This document shows, one piece after another, positions 18,664-28,104 of a stretch of DNA of 64,000 nucleotides. The position numbers and the translations under genes are program-made. Below the pieces are notes generated by a model. That model was not told the DNA's origin, searched no databases, and worked only from the letters and a program-made list of their open reading frames with translations. Each line of letters begins with the position of its first letter. Position 1 is the stretch's first letter. Origin of the DNA: Pseudomonas borbori (GTDB taxonomy: Bacteria > Pseudomonadota > Gammaproteobacteria > Pseudomonadales > Pseudomonadaceae); contig NZ_FOWX01000012.1 in the NCBI RefSeq assembly GCF_900115555.1, positions 95,466-159,465 on the forward strand, read 5' to 3'.

Positions 18664-19542
18664 TCAGCCGCACTGCAGGAGGAAGTTGCTGACCCGCTCG
18701 GCCGTATCTCGCGGCTGTTCCTGCATGAAGCAGTGCCCGCCCTCCACCACCTGGGCGTGAATATGCGGATTGCCGGCACACCAGCGCGCCACCGACTTGG
18801 CGACGAAGGGGTAGCTGTGCTGGCCGTAGAGCACCTGGGTCGGCGTCGTCACCTTGGCCAGCGACGGCCACAAGCGCCTGGGATAGGAGCCGAAGATCTC
18901 CGCCTCGCGGCTCGGCCGGCACTTCAACTCGACGCCCGCCTCGGTGTCCTTCAAGGCATGATTGATATAGGCGTCGAACGCGTCCTCACTCCAGCCGCGG
19001 AACATCCCGCGGCCATGCAGCGCGGCATGCGCCGCCACGCGATCCGGCCACTCGCGGCGACGCTTGCGCGCCTTGCTCGCCAGGGTATTGCGCTGACTCA
19101 GACCGACCACGTCGGACAGCGCCATCACGCCGATCATCGCCGGAGTGAACAGCACCGGATCGAGCAGCGCCGCACGCTTGAACAGCTGCGGCTGCCGAGC
19201 CAGCATCAGGCTGCTCAAGACCCCGCCGAAACTGTGGCCGACGGCAAACAACGGCACCTCGGCAAAGTGCTTGCGACCCACGGCGAACGCCTCCAGGGCC
19301 AGCTCGGCGCTGCGGTTCCAGCCATGAAAACGGCCGCCATGATCGCTGTCGCCATGGCCCTGGACATCGCACAGCCAGAGGTCGAAATCCTCGGCCAGCC
19401 GTTGCAGCAAGGGCGTATAGACCCGCCCGCAATAACCGTTGCCATGGAGGAAATGCAGCAGCGGCTTGCCCGAAGGCGGCGAATGCCAGCCGCGCAAGGT
19501 GAACCCGGCGGAACAGGCGTGGGACCAGGATTCGAGGTACAT
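18664..19542 (-). CDS. Alpha/beta-fold hydrolase
   Basis: 292 residues. Oxyanion region HFLHGNGYCGRVYTPLL, nucleophile elbow GHSFGG (Ser), a late Asp region (TQVLYGQHSYPFV) and the catalytic His in EGGHCFMQEQP. HGNG at the oxyanion position is typical of hydrolases acting on small esters or acyl groups. Start at ATG 19542 (MYLESWSHACSAGFTL) is the first sensible one; its ribosome-binding site is weak. Substrate unknown. Confidence 0.82.
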   Translation of the reverse strand: MYLESWSHACSAGFTLRGWHSPPSGKPLLHFLHGNGYCGRVYTPLLQRLAEDFDLWLCDVQGHGDSDHGGRFHGWNRSAELALEAFAVGRKHFAEVPLFAVGHSFGGVLSSLMLARQPQLFKRAALLDPVLFTPAMIGVMALSDVVGLSQRNTLASKARKRRREWPDRVAAHAALHGRGMFRGWSEDAFDAYINHALKDTEAGVELKCRPSREAEIFGSYPRRLWPSLAKVTTPTQVLYGQHSYPFVAKSVARWCAGNPHIHAQVVEGGHCFMQEQPRDTAERVSNFLLQCG

Positions 19543-19613
19543 GCGGCGGCTCACTGTCGGCTGGCCGGCCAGTTTACTGCCAGGAGCGACCCGGTGCCGA
19601 GCGCCGCACACAC

Positions 19614-19641
19614 AAAAAAGAGGGCACCCCGAGACGCCCCC
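19614..19641 (-). terminator. Terminator-like hairpin with T-run (minus strand)
   Basis: On the minus strand GGGGGC pairs imperfectly with GCCCTC across a 10-nt loop and is followed by TTTTTT (19619-19614). It lies just after the hydrolase remnant, as expected for the end of the lost gene. Confidence 0.5.
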
Positions 19642-19665
19642 AACGCTCAACTCCTGAATAAACCA

Positions 19666-19764
19666 CAACTCTCGGATAAAACGCTCGAGCAAGGCGTTCA
19701 AGCGCTCGGGTTGATCCAGCGGCGTGGCATGCCCAGAATCGGCCACCACAGCCAGCTCGGCATG
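19666..19764 (-). pseudogene. C-terminal remnant of a second alpha/beta hydrolase
   Basis: Minus-strand translation gives HAELAVVADSGHATPLDQP followed by ERLNALLERFI, the classical end of an alpha/beta hydrolase (catalytic His in SGHATPLDQPE, last helix LNALLERFI). No upstream catalytic Ser or fold core exists: the sequence beyond is antisense to phaZ control DNA and coding sequence. No stop codon ends it in frame. It is therefore a decayed fragment. It differs from the intact hydrolase downstream, whose equivalent reads EGGHCFMQEQP. Confidence 0.7.
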
Positions 19765-19894
19765 GCGGGGCGGGGCGAGCGGCGCTTGACGGAATCGGAA
19801 TCCGGGTTTCACTTCAGTGCGTCCCGCCTGGGCAACTCCCTCCAGGTTCAGGAAGACGAAACGGAAAAAACCAACAACAAGACGGAGCACTGCC

Positions 19895-20752
19895 ATGACT
19901 ACTGTCACCCCGAGTGTCCGCTGGCTGGGCTTGCTCGCCCTGCTGGCCTGCCTGTTCGCGAGCCCGAGTTGGGCCGACTCGCCCTGCAGCGAGCGCAAGA
20001 AGACCTGGTTCCTGCCCGGCAAGATCAGCTGCAGTCATCAGTCAACCTGGATTGCCTCAGGCGCGCTGAGCAGCCGCCAGGTGATCTATCAGACGCCGGC
20101 CGGTACTCCACCCGCAGGCGGTTGGCCGGTGGCCATCCTCTATCAGGGCTCGTTCTTCGCGCTGGACGATTTCGTCTATTACAGCAACGAGTGGCTGGGT
20201 AAGTTGTACAACGAGGGCAAGACGATCAAGACCCTGCTCGACCACGGCTACGCGGTAATCGCCCCGAGCGCCCCGGCCGACCTGTTCTGGCAGACCAATA
20301 TCCCCGGCCTGTCGGGGGAGCTGTACCCAACCAGCACGGACTTCACCTTTCTGAGCAACCTGTTCCAGGCCATCGACAACGGCCATTTCGGCCCGCTCAA
20401 CGGCCAGCGCAAGTACGCCACCGGGATTTCCAGCGGCGGCTACAACAGCAGCCGCATGGCGGTGTCCTTCCCCGGCCAGTTCAAGGCCCTGGTGGTGCAT
20501 TCCGGCTCCTACGCCAGCTGCAGCGGGCCGCTCTGCTCGGTGCCGGACAACCTGCCGGCCGATCACCCGCCGACCTACTTCATCCATGGCTTCGTCGACA
20601 CGGTAGTGCCCTGGTGGAGCATGGATATGTACTACGACCGCCTGCTCCAGCAGGGCATCGCCACCGGCCGCTACACCGAGCCCCTGGGCAACCACGAATG
20701 GTTCGACGCCTCGCCGGGCAAGGTGCTCGCCTGGTTCAACGCCCATCCCTGA
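19895..20752 (+). CDS. phaZ: Extracellular medium-chain-length PHA depolymerase
   Basis: 285 residues. Signal peptide about 1-27 (LGLLALLACLFASPSWA). Catalytic serine hydrolase with lipase box GISSG (Ser179), Asp235 in HGFVDTVVPWW and His267 in GNHEW. The P. fluorescens GK13 enzyme, from memory, uses Ser172, Asp228 and His260; all three positions here are shifted by the same seven residues, which strongly supports the match. It degrades poly(3-hydroxyoctanoate)-type polyesters outside the cell. No separate substrate-binding domain, as usual for this class. GGAG seven bases before ATG 19895. Confidence 0.88.
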   Translation: MTTVTPSVRWLGLLALLACLFASPSWADSPCSERKKTWFLPGKISCSHQSTWIASGALSSRQVIYQTPAGTPPAGGWPVAILYQGSFFALDDFVYYSNEWLGKLYNEGKTIKTLLDHGYAVIAPSAPADLFWQTNIPGLSGELYPTSTDFTFLSNLFQAIDNGHFGPLNGQRKYATGISSGGYNSSRMAVSFPGQFKALVVHSGSYASCSGPLCSVPDNLPADHPPTYFIHGFVDTVVPWWSMDMYYDRLLQQGIATGRYTEPLGNHEWFDASPGKVLAWFNAHP

Positions 20753-20777
20753 GCAAGCGGATCGGCAAGGCTGGCTG

Positions 20778-21743
20778 CTAGATCCGGCAGGCGGCCATGC
20801 CCTGCCGCAGCGACTCGACCACCTGGGGCTGATCGAAGATCAGTTCCAGCCGCGAGTCCTTGCGCCACTCGCTGTTCTGCCAGTGCAAAGGCTGGCCATC
20901 CAGGGCATTGGCCGCGAGCCAGCCGGCGTTGGTCTGCAGCACCAGCTTGGCGCGGCGCCAGGGCAAGCCGGCGAGCCACTGCTGCACCCGCATCAGTTCG
21001 AAACACTGGCTCGGGTGCCAGCGCCAGCCGATGCTCCAGCCTTCGGGCTGGGCCTGAATCTGGCAGATCGGCTCGGCAGGCGTGCGCCAGATCTGCGGCA
21101 GGGCTGCGGCGGCGCTGCTGGGCAGATCGTCCAGATCGGGCCCCGCCTCGGCACGGGCGGCAAAACCGGGCAGCTGCGCCAGCGTCAGTGCGCCCTGGCT
21201 GGTCCACAATAACGGACGCGTCGGCAGTTGCGCCTGAATCCGCGCCTTCGCCCCATCGTCCAGCGTCTCGGCCTTGTTCAGCAGCAGCAAGCCGGCGCTG
21301 CCCAGGGTGGCCTGCAGGCTGTCGGGCAAGCCTGCGCCGAGGGCCAGGGCCGCGGCATCCAGCACCAGCACCGGGTCCTGTACGGCCAGCACGCCGGCCC
21401 AGGGCGGCTCGCCCAGTTGCGCCAATAGTTGCAGCGGATGGCCCAGGCCGGACGGTTCGATCAGCAGGCGATCCGGCCTGGCCTTGCGCAGCAGCCGGCT
21501 CAAGCCGACCTGAAAGGGCACGCCATTGACGCAGCACAGACAACCGCCGGCCACCTCGCCCATGGCCACGCCGTCGGCGTCGCTGGTCAGCAGGGCGGCG
21601 TCCAGGCCGATCTGGCCGAACTCGTTGATCAGCACCGCCCAGCGTTCGTCGGCCGGGCGCTGGGCCAGCAGGTGGCGGATCAGGCTGGTCTTGCCGGCGC
21701 CCAAGGGGCCGGCGATCAGGTGGGTGGGGATATTCTTCAGCAT
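20778..21743 (-). CDS. COG0523 (CobW/P47K) GTPase, short form
   Basis: 321 residues. Walker A GPLGAGKTS (13-21), metal-binding GGCLCC (about 65-70), LLIEPSGLGHP (switch region) and LLNKAET (NKxD-like base recognition). COG0523 proteins deliver metals, mainly zinc, to client proteins. It lies at the left edge of the zinc cluster, as the PA5532 CobW gene does in P. aeruginosa, so a role in zinc homeostasis is inferred. No Zur box was found directly upstream, so its regulation is unclear. Confidence 0.85.
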   Translation of the reverse strand: MLKNIPTHLIAGPLGAGKTSLIRHLLAQRPADERWAVLINEFGQIGLDAALLTSDADGVAMGEVAGGCLCCVNGVPFQVGLSRLLRKARPDRLLIEPSGLGHPLQLLAQLGEPPWAGVLAVQDPVLVLDAAALALGAGLPDSLQATLGSAGLLLLNKAETLDDGAKARIQAQLPTRPLLWTSQGALTLAQLPGFAARAEAGPDLDDLPSSAAAALPQIWRTPAEPICQIQAQPEGWSIGWRWHPSQCFELMRVQQWLAGLPWRRAKLVLQTNAGWLAANALDGQPLHWQNSEWRKDSRLELIFDQPQVVESLRQGMAACRI

Positions 21744-21896
21744 GGGCCTATGGTGCAGGTTTGCCTGCCGGGAGAGAACCCCGAGCAGGGCGCAGACTGA
21801 ATAAAAGCCGCATGCTAGAGTCGGCAGACTGTTTTATTGGCCATGTAACCGCTCCTACAGAATCCGGCCATTGCCTGTTTATCGAGGTGTTTAACG

Positions 21897-22250
21897 ATGC
21901 GTGTGGTTCTGCTGCTTGGCTTGTACCTGTTATCCGGCCTGGCCTGGGGCGAGGCCTGCGTGGTGCATAGCCAGGCCGAGCGCCTGGACGTCAAGGTCTG
22001 CCAGCAGAACCGCAGCATCCCGCCCAACCTGTTTCGCAGCGGCTTCTGCCAGCCGCAACTGCAGGGCCAGAAGGTCGAAGTCGCCTTCGTCGAGCAATGC
22101 CCGCTCGGCGCCTACGGCGTCTGTCGCAACGCCCGGGTCGGCGGCACGCCCTATCAGCAGGACATTCACTACTATGGCGTGGCCAGCGACGCCGCCTACC
22201 TCAAGCCGTTCTGCGAACGGCAGAGTAGAGGCGTGTGGATGGCGCGCTGA
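21897..22250 (+). CDS. Small secreted protein with paired cysteines, unknown function
   Basis: 117 residues. Signal peptide (MRVVLLLGLYLLSGLAWG, then EACVV). Mature part has six cysteines (CVVHS, VCQQN, GFCQP, EQCPLG, VCRNA, PFCER), suggesting disulphides in the periplasm. GAGG precedes the ATG. It lies between two COG0523 genes inside the zinc block and converges with the DUF1826 gene. I do not recognise the family; a periplasmic metal-related role is only suggested by position. Confidence 0.7.
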   Translation: MRVVLLLGLYLLSGLAWGEACVVHSQAERLDVKVCQQNRSIPPNLFRSGFCQPQLQGQKVEVAFVEQCPLGAYGVCRNARVGGTPYQQDIHYYGVASDAAYLKPFCERQSRGVWMAR

Positions 22251-22272
22251 CAACTCGGCTGCCCCCTCGCCA

Positions 22273-22917
22273 TCACGCCAACCAATCCAGGGTCAGCAAC
22301 AGGCGTCGCGCGCCTGGTGGCGGTTGCGGCGAGCGGTGAATCAGCCCGCCACCCTCGTTACCGATCCATTTCTCGCCCTTGGCCAGCAGCACATGGCCGG
22401 CCGCGACGCGTTCGATCCGGGCCTCATCCGCGGGCTCTGCTGCCGGGTCGCCGAGGCGCTGACGCGCCATCACGCCCTCGCGCAGCCACTGGCTGCCGAC
22501 CCCGGCATAGCTGCTGATCAGGCGTAGCGGCACATGGTCGACGTGAAAGCGCGGGCACATGGCCTTGTCCAGCACGCGCAGGCGCAGGCCGATGCGCCTG
22601 GCGTCGAGCAGGCAGGCGAAGGCACTGACCAGCCAGGCCACATCGGCGACAAAGGCCGCGTGGCCGGGCAACCCGCCATAGCCCTGGAGCAGGTCGCCAA
22701 GATCCACCGGGCTCTCCGCGTGCGCCAACTCCAGCACCCTGGACTCGGCCAGCGGTTCCCCCCCGGGCCAGTAACTGCTCGGCGAACGCATCGATCGCTG
22801 GCGGCAACTGGCGTTGCCAGAGGGCCAGATTGACCTCATCACGCAACACCTCGCCGAGCACCTCGATCTGCCCACCAACGACCTGCTGCAACGGCTGCCG
22901 CATTATTGGCGCAAGCA

Positions 22918-22918
<1 letters not shown>
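22273..22918 (-). pseudogene. DUF1826 protein gene, interrupted by a frameshift
   Basis: Two minus-strand frames together spell one DUF1826 protein. The start ATG (22918) overlaps the TGA of the COG0523 gene upstream. The first frame reads MRQPLQQVVGGQIEVLGEVL up to ALLARG-like sequence, and the rest (EPLAESRVLELAHAESPVDL ... PRFHVDHVPLRLI ... LLLTLDWLA) is in the next frame. The break is at a run of seven C (22758-22764; G on the sense strand); six would restore one frame. The family is part of the zinc-response set in Pseudomonas (PA5534-like). Either a real loss or a homopolymer sequencing error. Confidence 0.75.
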
Positions 22919-24126
<1,208 letters not shown>

Positions 24127-24140
24127 TGCGTTGATCTCCA

Positions 24141-24566
24141 TCATTGTTCAGCGTGGCGCAGATGCTTTTCGCGTTGTTCCTGGCGTTCCTTGGCTTCGAC
24201 GCACAGGCTGGCGGTTGGCCGCAGCAGCAGGCGCTTGAGGCCGATGGCCTCGCCGGTTTCCCGGCACCAGCCGTATTCGCCGCGGGCCAGGCGATCCAGG
24301 GCCTCGTCGATCTTGTCGAGCAGCTTCTTTTCCCGCTCCAGCTGGCGCAGTTGCCACTGCCGCTGTTCTTCGGCGCTGCCGATATCGGCCGGGTCGCTGC
24401 TGGTTTCGCGCTCGCGCAGGGTCTCGAACTCCTCGGCGATGCGCGCCTGCAGGTCACTGCGCTGGCCCAGCAGCAGCTCGCGGAAAAATCGCTGCTGGGC
24501 ATCGTTCATATAGTCATCGGCCGGCTGGGCAAGCAGCTCGGCTTGGGTAAGCAAGGTCAAGGTCAT
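24141..24566 (-). CDS. dksA2: Zinc-independent DksA paralogue (DksA2)
   Basis: 141 residues: helical coiled coil (about 20-90) and a C-terminal globular part. The four-cysteine zinc finger of DksA is reduced to CxxT (Cys101, Thr104) and AxxC (Ala119, Cys122), the pattern known for P. aeruginosa DksA2, which replaces DksA as the ppGpp co-factor of RNA polymerase when zinc is scarce. First gene of the leftward operon, 31 bp from a Zur box. The start lacks a clear ribosome-binding site; Met20 (MNDAQQRFF) is an alternative start. Confidence 0.93.
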   Translation of the reverse strand: MTLTLLTQAELLAQPADDYMNDAQQRFFRELLLGQRSDLQARIAEEFETLRERETSSDPADIGSAEEQRQWQLRQLEREKKLLDKIDEALDRLARGEYGWCRETGEAIGLKRLLLRPTASLCVEAKERQEQREKHLRHAEQ

Positions 24567-24597
24567 GATTCAAATTCACTGGAGTGGCGCTTTAATT

Positions 24598-24610
24598 GTT
24601 ATAACATAAC
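24598..24610. promoter_or_regulatory. Zur box between dksA2 and folE2
   Basis: GTTATAACATAAC: perfect arms GTTAT and ATAAC around a 3-bp centre, flanked by further symmetric bases (AATT...ACATTT). It agrees with the gammaproteobacterial Zur consensus. It is 31 bp from the dksA2 ATG and 32 bp from the folE2 ATG, so a single site can repress both divergent operons. TATAAC-like -10 elements lie inside it on both strands. Confidence 0.88.
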
Positions 24611-24642
24611 ATTTATCGCCTCAGTCACCCCCTGGATTTCTG

Positions 24643-25539
24643 ATGAACGCCCTGACTTTGCCGGATATCGCCGCCCAAGCGACTCTCTACCAACAAACCC
24701 TGGACTGGGTCGGCATGGGCGAAATCGCCCTGCCGCTGCTGTTTGCCGGGCAACGGATCAACGCCCGCGCCGATGCCGGGGTCAGCCTGGATGACGGCGG
24801 CGCGCGCGGCATCCATATGTCGCGCCTGTACCTGGCCCTGCAGGTCCTGGAGACCGACAACCTCAGTCCGCCGCTGTTGCGCCAACTGCTGGGCGAGTTT
24901 CTCGACAGCCATAAAGGCCTGTCGCGACAGGCCCATATCAGCCTGCGCGGTGAGGCCTTGCTCAGCCGACCGGCTCTGGTCAGCCCGCTATCGGGCTGGA
25001 AGGCCTACCCCTTCGAAGTGCGTGCACGCCAGGATTCATGGGGGTTCCACGTGGAACTGCAGGCTCAGCTCGACTATTCCTCGACCTGCCCCTGCTCCGC
25101 CGCCCTGGCCCGTCAGCTGATCCAGCAGCGCTTTATCGAGGACTTCGCCGACCAGTCCCTCGAGCATCAGCAACTGCTGACCTGGCTCGGCTCGACCCAG
25201 GGTATTCTGGCCACGCCGCATAGCCAGCGCAGCACCGCCACCCTGCAGGTGCGCCTGAGCCCGCAGGCCGATGAACTGCCCTTGATCGAGCTGATCGACC
25301 GCGCCGAGCAGGCCCTCGGCACTGCGGTGCAGACCGCGGTCAAGCGCGCCGACGAGCAGGCCTTCGCCCTGGCCAACGGGCAGAACCTGATGTTCTGCGA
25401 AGACGCCGCGCGGCGCCTGCACAGCGCCCTGTTGCTGCAGCCCGGGCTGAGCGCCTTCCACCTGCGCGTGGTCCATGCGGAAAGCCTGCACGCCCACGAT
25501 GCCGTGGCCACCAGCAGCTGGAACTGGAGCCCGGCATGA
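24643..25539 (+). CDS. folE2: Zinc-independent GTP cyclohydrolase IB (FolE2)
   Basis: 298 residues of the T-fold COG1469 family. Converts GTP to dihydroneopterin triphosphate, the first step of folate synthesis, using Mn or Fe in place of the zinc needed by FolE. The conserved metal-ligand Cys is in SSTCPCSAALA, with GIHMSRLY near the N-terminus and the Glu/His region ANGQNLMFCEDAARR near the C-terminus. First gene of the rightward Zur operon. Its last four bases overlap the start of the ABC ATPase gene. Confidence 0.93.
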   Translation: MNALTLPDIAAQATLYQQTLDWVGMGEIALPLLFAGQRINARADAGVSLDDGGARGIHMSRLYLALQVLETDNLSPPLLRQLLGEFLDSHKGLSRQAHISLRGEALLSRPALVSPLSGWKAYPFEVRARQDSWGFHVELQAQLDYSSTCPCSAALARQLIQQRFIEDFADQSLEHQQLLTWLGSTQGILATPHSQRSTATLQVRLSPQADELPLIELIDRAEQALGTAVQTAVKRADEQAFALANGQNLMFCEDAARRLHSALLLQPGLSAFHLRVVHAESLHAHDAVATSSWNWSPA

Positions 25540-26207
25540 TCCGCTGCCAGCACCTGCAATGGGGGCCGAGCGGCCAGCCGCTGACCCCGCCGCTGGATCT
25601 GCAACTGCCCAGCGGCAGCCTGACCGGGCTGATCGGCAGCAACGGTTGCGGCAAGAGCAGCCTGCTCAAGGTGATCGCCGGGCTGCAACAACCGCTACGC
25701 GGACGCCTCGAACTGGGCGTGCCGCGCCTCGGCGGCGTGGCCTATCTGGTGCAGCAGCAGGCCCTAGACCGGCAATTCCCGATCAGCCTGCAGAGCCTGG
25801 TCAGCGCCGGCTTCTGGCGCAGCCCACTGAACCGCCGCGAACGCCAGGCGCGCCTGTGCCAGGTACTGGACGATTGGGGCCTGTACGGTTTGCAGCGACA
25901 GTCGCTGCAGGCGCTCTCCGGCGGCGAACTGCAGCGCGCGCTGCTGGCCCGCCTGAGCCTGACCGAGGCCCGGGTGTTGCTGCTGGATGAGCCCGAAGCC
26001 GCCCTGGACGATCACGGCCAGGCCCTGCTCTGGCAGCATATCCAGCGCTGGCAAGCGGAGGGCCGCACCCAGCTGCTGGTCAGCCATGACCTCGCCAGCC
26101 TCGGCCGGCGCCTGGACCACCCCCTGCAAGTGTCGCGCAGCGGTTGCCGCTTCGCGCCGATCCGCCAGCTGATCGGCCAGCGCCCGCCCTTGGAACAGGT
26201 GGCCTAG
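25536..26207 (+). CDS. Zinc ABC transporter, ATP-binding protein (ZnuC/AztA-like)
   Basis: 223 residues. Walker A GSNGCGKSS, Q-loop YLVQQQALDRQFP, signature LSGGELQRALLARL, Walker B VLLLDEPEAALD and switch His in VSHD. Energises import of a metal ion across the inner membrane with the next two products. Start ATG overlaps the folE2 stop (ATGA), indicating translational coupling. Shorter than typical ZnuC and lacking its His-rich tail, which fits the AztA type. Confidence 0.9.
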   Translation: MIRCQHLQWGPSGQPLTPPLDLQLPSGSLTGLIGSNGCGKSSLLKVIAGLQQPLRGRLELGVPRLGGVAYLVQQQALDRQFPISLQSLVSAGFWRSPLNRRERQARLCQVLDDWGLYGLQRQSLQALSGGELQRALLARLSLTEARVLLLDEPEAALDDHGQALLWQHIQRWQAEGRTQLLVSHDLASLGRRLDHPLQVSRSGCRFAPIRQLIGQRPPLEQVA

Positions 26208-26208
26208 G

Positions 26209-27063
26209 GTGGAACTGCTGTGGACACCCTTCGTCGAATTCGCCTTCATGCGCCGCGCCTTGCTCGGCGGCGTGGTGCTGGCGCTGAGCGCCGCGCCGCT
26301 GGGGGTATTTCTGATCCTGCGCCGCCTGAGCCTGATCGGCGATGCCATCGCCCACGGCATCCTGCCCGGAGCCGCCATCGGCTTCTGGCTGTTCGGGTTG
26401 AGCCTGCCGGCGCTGACCCTCGGCGGCCTGGTCGCCGGCCTGGGCATGGCCGGTCTGGCCGCCTGGATCACCCGCCACACCGGCCTGCGCGAGGATGCCA
26501 GCCTGGCGGCGATCTACCCGATTTCCCTGGCCAGCGGCGTACTGTTGCTGGGCCTGGCCGGTCGCAAACTCGATCTGCTGCACCTGCTGTTCGGCTCGGT
26601 GCTGGCCGTCGATCCGCACACGCTCAACGGCATGCTGCTGGTCTCGCTCGGCAGCCTGTTGGCCCTGGCGCTGATTTACCGTTGGTTGCTGCTCGACAGC
26701 CTCGACCCGCTGTTTCTCGCCAGCGTCAGCCGCTTCGGGCCGCTGGCCTACGGGCTGTTCCTGACCCTGGTGGTGCTCAACCTGGTGATCGGCTTCCAGG
26801 CCATAGGCGCACTGATGGTGGTCGGCCTGATGATGCTGCCGGCCGCCGCCGCGCGCTTCTGGAGCTGCCAGCTACCCAGCCTGCTGCTGCTCGCCGCACT
26901 GACCGGCGCGACCTGCGTCTGGCTCGGCCTGTTGCTGTCCTACTACGCCAACCTGCCCAGCGGGCCCTGCATCGTGTTGCTGGCCGGCCTGGCCTATGCC
27001 CTTTCCGTGCTGTTCGGCCCGCTCAACGGCCTGCTGCGCGCCCAACCCTTACATTCACCCTGA
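26209..27063 (+). CDS. Zinc ABC transporter, permease (ZnuB/AztB-like)
   Basis: 284 residues, about eight membrane segments. Contains the ABC-3 family features RRLSLIGDAIAHGILPGAAIGF near the N-terminus and VGFQAIGALMVVGLMMLPAAAARF-like sequence near residue 200. Start is GTG 26209, one base after the ATPase stop. Forms the membrane channel of the metal importer with the ATPase before and binding protein after it. Confidence 0.9.
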   Translation: MELLWTPFVEFAFMRRALLGGVVLALSAAPLGVFLILRRLSLIGDAIAHGILPGAAIGFWLFGLSLPALTLGGLVAGLGMAGLAAWITRHTGLREDASLAAIYPISLASGVLLLGLAGRKLDLLHLLFGSVLAVDPHTLNGMLLVSLGSLLALALIYRWLLLDSLDPLFLASVSRFGPLAYGLFLTLVVLNLVIGFQAIGALMVVGLMMLPAAAARFWSCQLPSLLLLAALTGATCVWLGLLLSYYANLPSGPCIVLLAGLAYALSVLFGPLNGLLRAQPLHSP

Positions 27064-27073
27064 GGAAACACTC

Positions 27074-27946
27074 ATGCGCACTTTGGTCGCCCTGTTCACC
27101 CTGCTCGCCTCGTTATCGCTGTCAGCGGCGGAAAAGCTCCAGGTCATTACCAGTTTCAGTATTTTGGCCGACATTACTCTGCAAATCGGCGGTGATCGCA
27201 TAGAACTACGCAACCTGGTTGGCGCCGACGCCGACGCTCATGTCTATGCACCGAGCCCAGAGGACGCCAAGGCCGTGCAGGGCGCCGACCTGATCATCGC
27301 CAATGGCCTGGGCTTCGAGCCCTGGCTGGATCGGCTGATCGCCAGCAGCGAGGCCGCCGGCACGCGCATCGACGCCAGCGCCGGGGTGCTGCCGCTGATG
27401 CTCGATGAATACGGTCACCAGGTTGCCGACCCGCATGCCTGGCAGAACCTGGCCAATGCCGAGATCTATGTGCAGAACATCGCCAAGGCCCTGAGCAAAG
27501 CTAACCCGGCCCACGCCGCCTACTACGGAGAACGACGCGACGCCTACCTGACGCAAATCCGCGCCCTGCTCGGCGAAGCCAAGGCAGGCCTGGGTCAACT
27601 GCCGCAGGCCCAACGCAGCATCATCACCAGTCACGACGCCTTCGCTTATCTGGGCCAGGCCTATGGCCTGAATTTCATCGCGCCCCAGGGGCTGTCCACC
27701 GAAGACGAGCCCTCGGCAGCCGAAGTGGCCGCCTTGATCCGACAGATCCGCGCCGACGGCGTGCGTGCGGTGTTCGTCGAAAATATCCGCGACCCGCGGC
27801 TGATCCAGCAGATCGCCGCGGAAGGCGGCGCCAAGGTCGGCGGCACCCTCTACTCCGATGCCCTGGCCAGCGCAGGCCCGGCCAGCAGCTACCTGGGCAT
27901 GTTCAAGCACAACCTCGACACCCTGCTGGCGGCGCTCAAACCATGA
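27074..27946 (+). CDS. Zinc ABC transporter, periplasmic binding protein (cluster A-I)
   Basis: 290 residues with signal peptide (MRTLVALFTLLASLSLSAA). Metal-binding His residues are recognisable in DADAHVYAPSPEDAKAV, DPHAWQNL, ITSHDAFAYLG and the late acidic ligand region SDALASAGPASSYLGM. The long His-rich loop of classical ZnuA is missing (only DEYGHQVADPH), which is more like AztC. GAGGA precedes ATG 27074. Third gene of the importer; its stop TGA overlaps the ATG of the following hisI2 remnant. Confidence 0.9.
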   Translation: MRTLVALFTLLASLSLSAAEKLQVITSFSILADITLQIGGDRIELRNLVGADADAHVYAPSPEDAKAVQGADLIIANGLGFEPWLDRLIASSEAAGTRIDASAGVLPLMLDEYGHQVADPHAWQNLANAEIYVQNIAKALSKANPAHAAYYGERRDAYLTQIRALLGEAKAGLGQLPQAQRSIITSHDAFAYLGQAYGLNFIAPQGLSTEDEPSAAEVAALIRQIRADGVRAVFVENIRDPRLIQQIAAEGGAKVGGTLYSDALASAGPASSYLGMFKHNLDTLLAALKP

Positions 27947-28104
27947 ACCTGTGGCTGCAACTGGAGCACGCCGGACTGGGCGACAGTCGCCCGCTGAGCG
28001 AGGCGCTGGATGCCGTGCCCTGGAATGCCGACGGCCTGATCGCCGCCATCGCCCAGCAGCACGACAGCGGCGATCCGCGCCGACGAGGTCGACGAAACCG
28101 GTGA
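27943..28104 (+). pseudogene. 5' remnant of hisI2 (phosphoribosyl-AMP cyclohydrolase paralogue)
   Basis: Starts with ATG overlapping the stop of the binding-protein gene. The peptide reads MNLWLQLEHAGLGDSRPL, then SEALDAVPWNADGLIAAIAQ and QHDSG. The WNADGL-x-x-AIAQ-x-H-x-x-G stretch is the N-terminal signature of HisI. After about base 28071 the match stops and the frame runs ten codons into carbonic-anhydrase DNA before TGA. HisI2 is a known zinc-response paralogue, so this was once a member of the Zur cluster. All catalytic and metal-binding residues of HisI are lost. Confidence 0.75.

Noticed and set aside
22755..22770. Programmed ribosomal frameshift in the DUF1826 gene
   Set aside because: There is no slippery heptamer with downstream structure; a single-base length change in a homopolymer explains it more simply.
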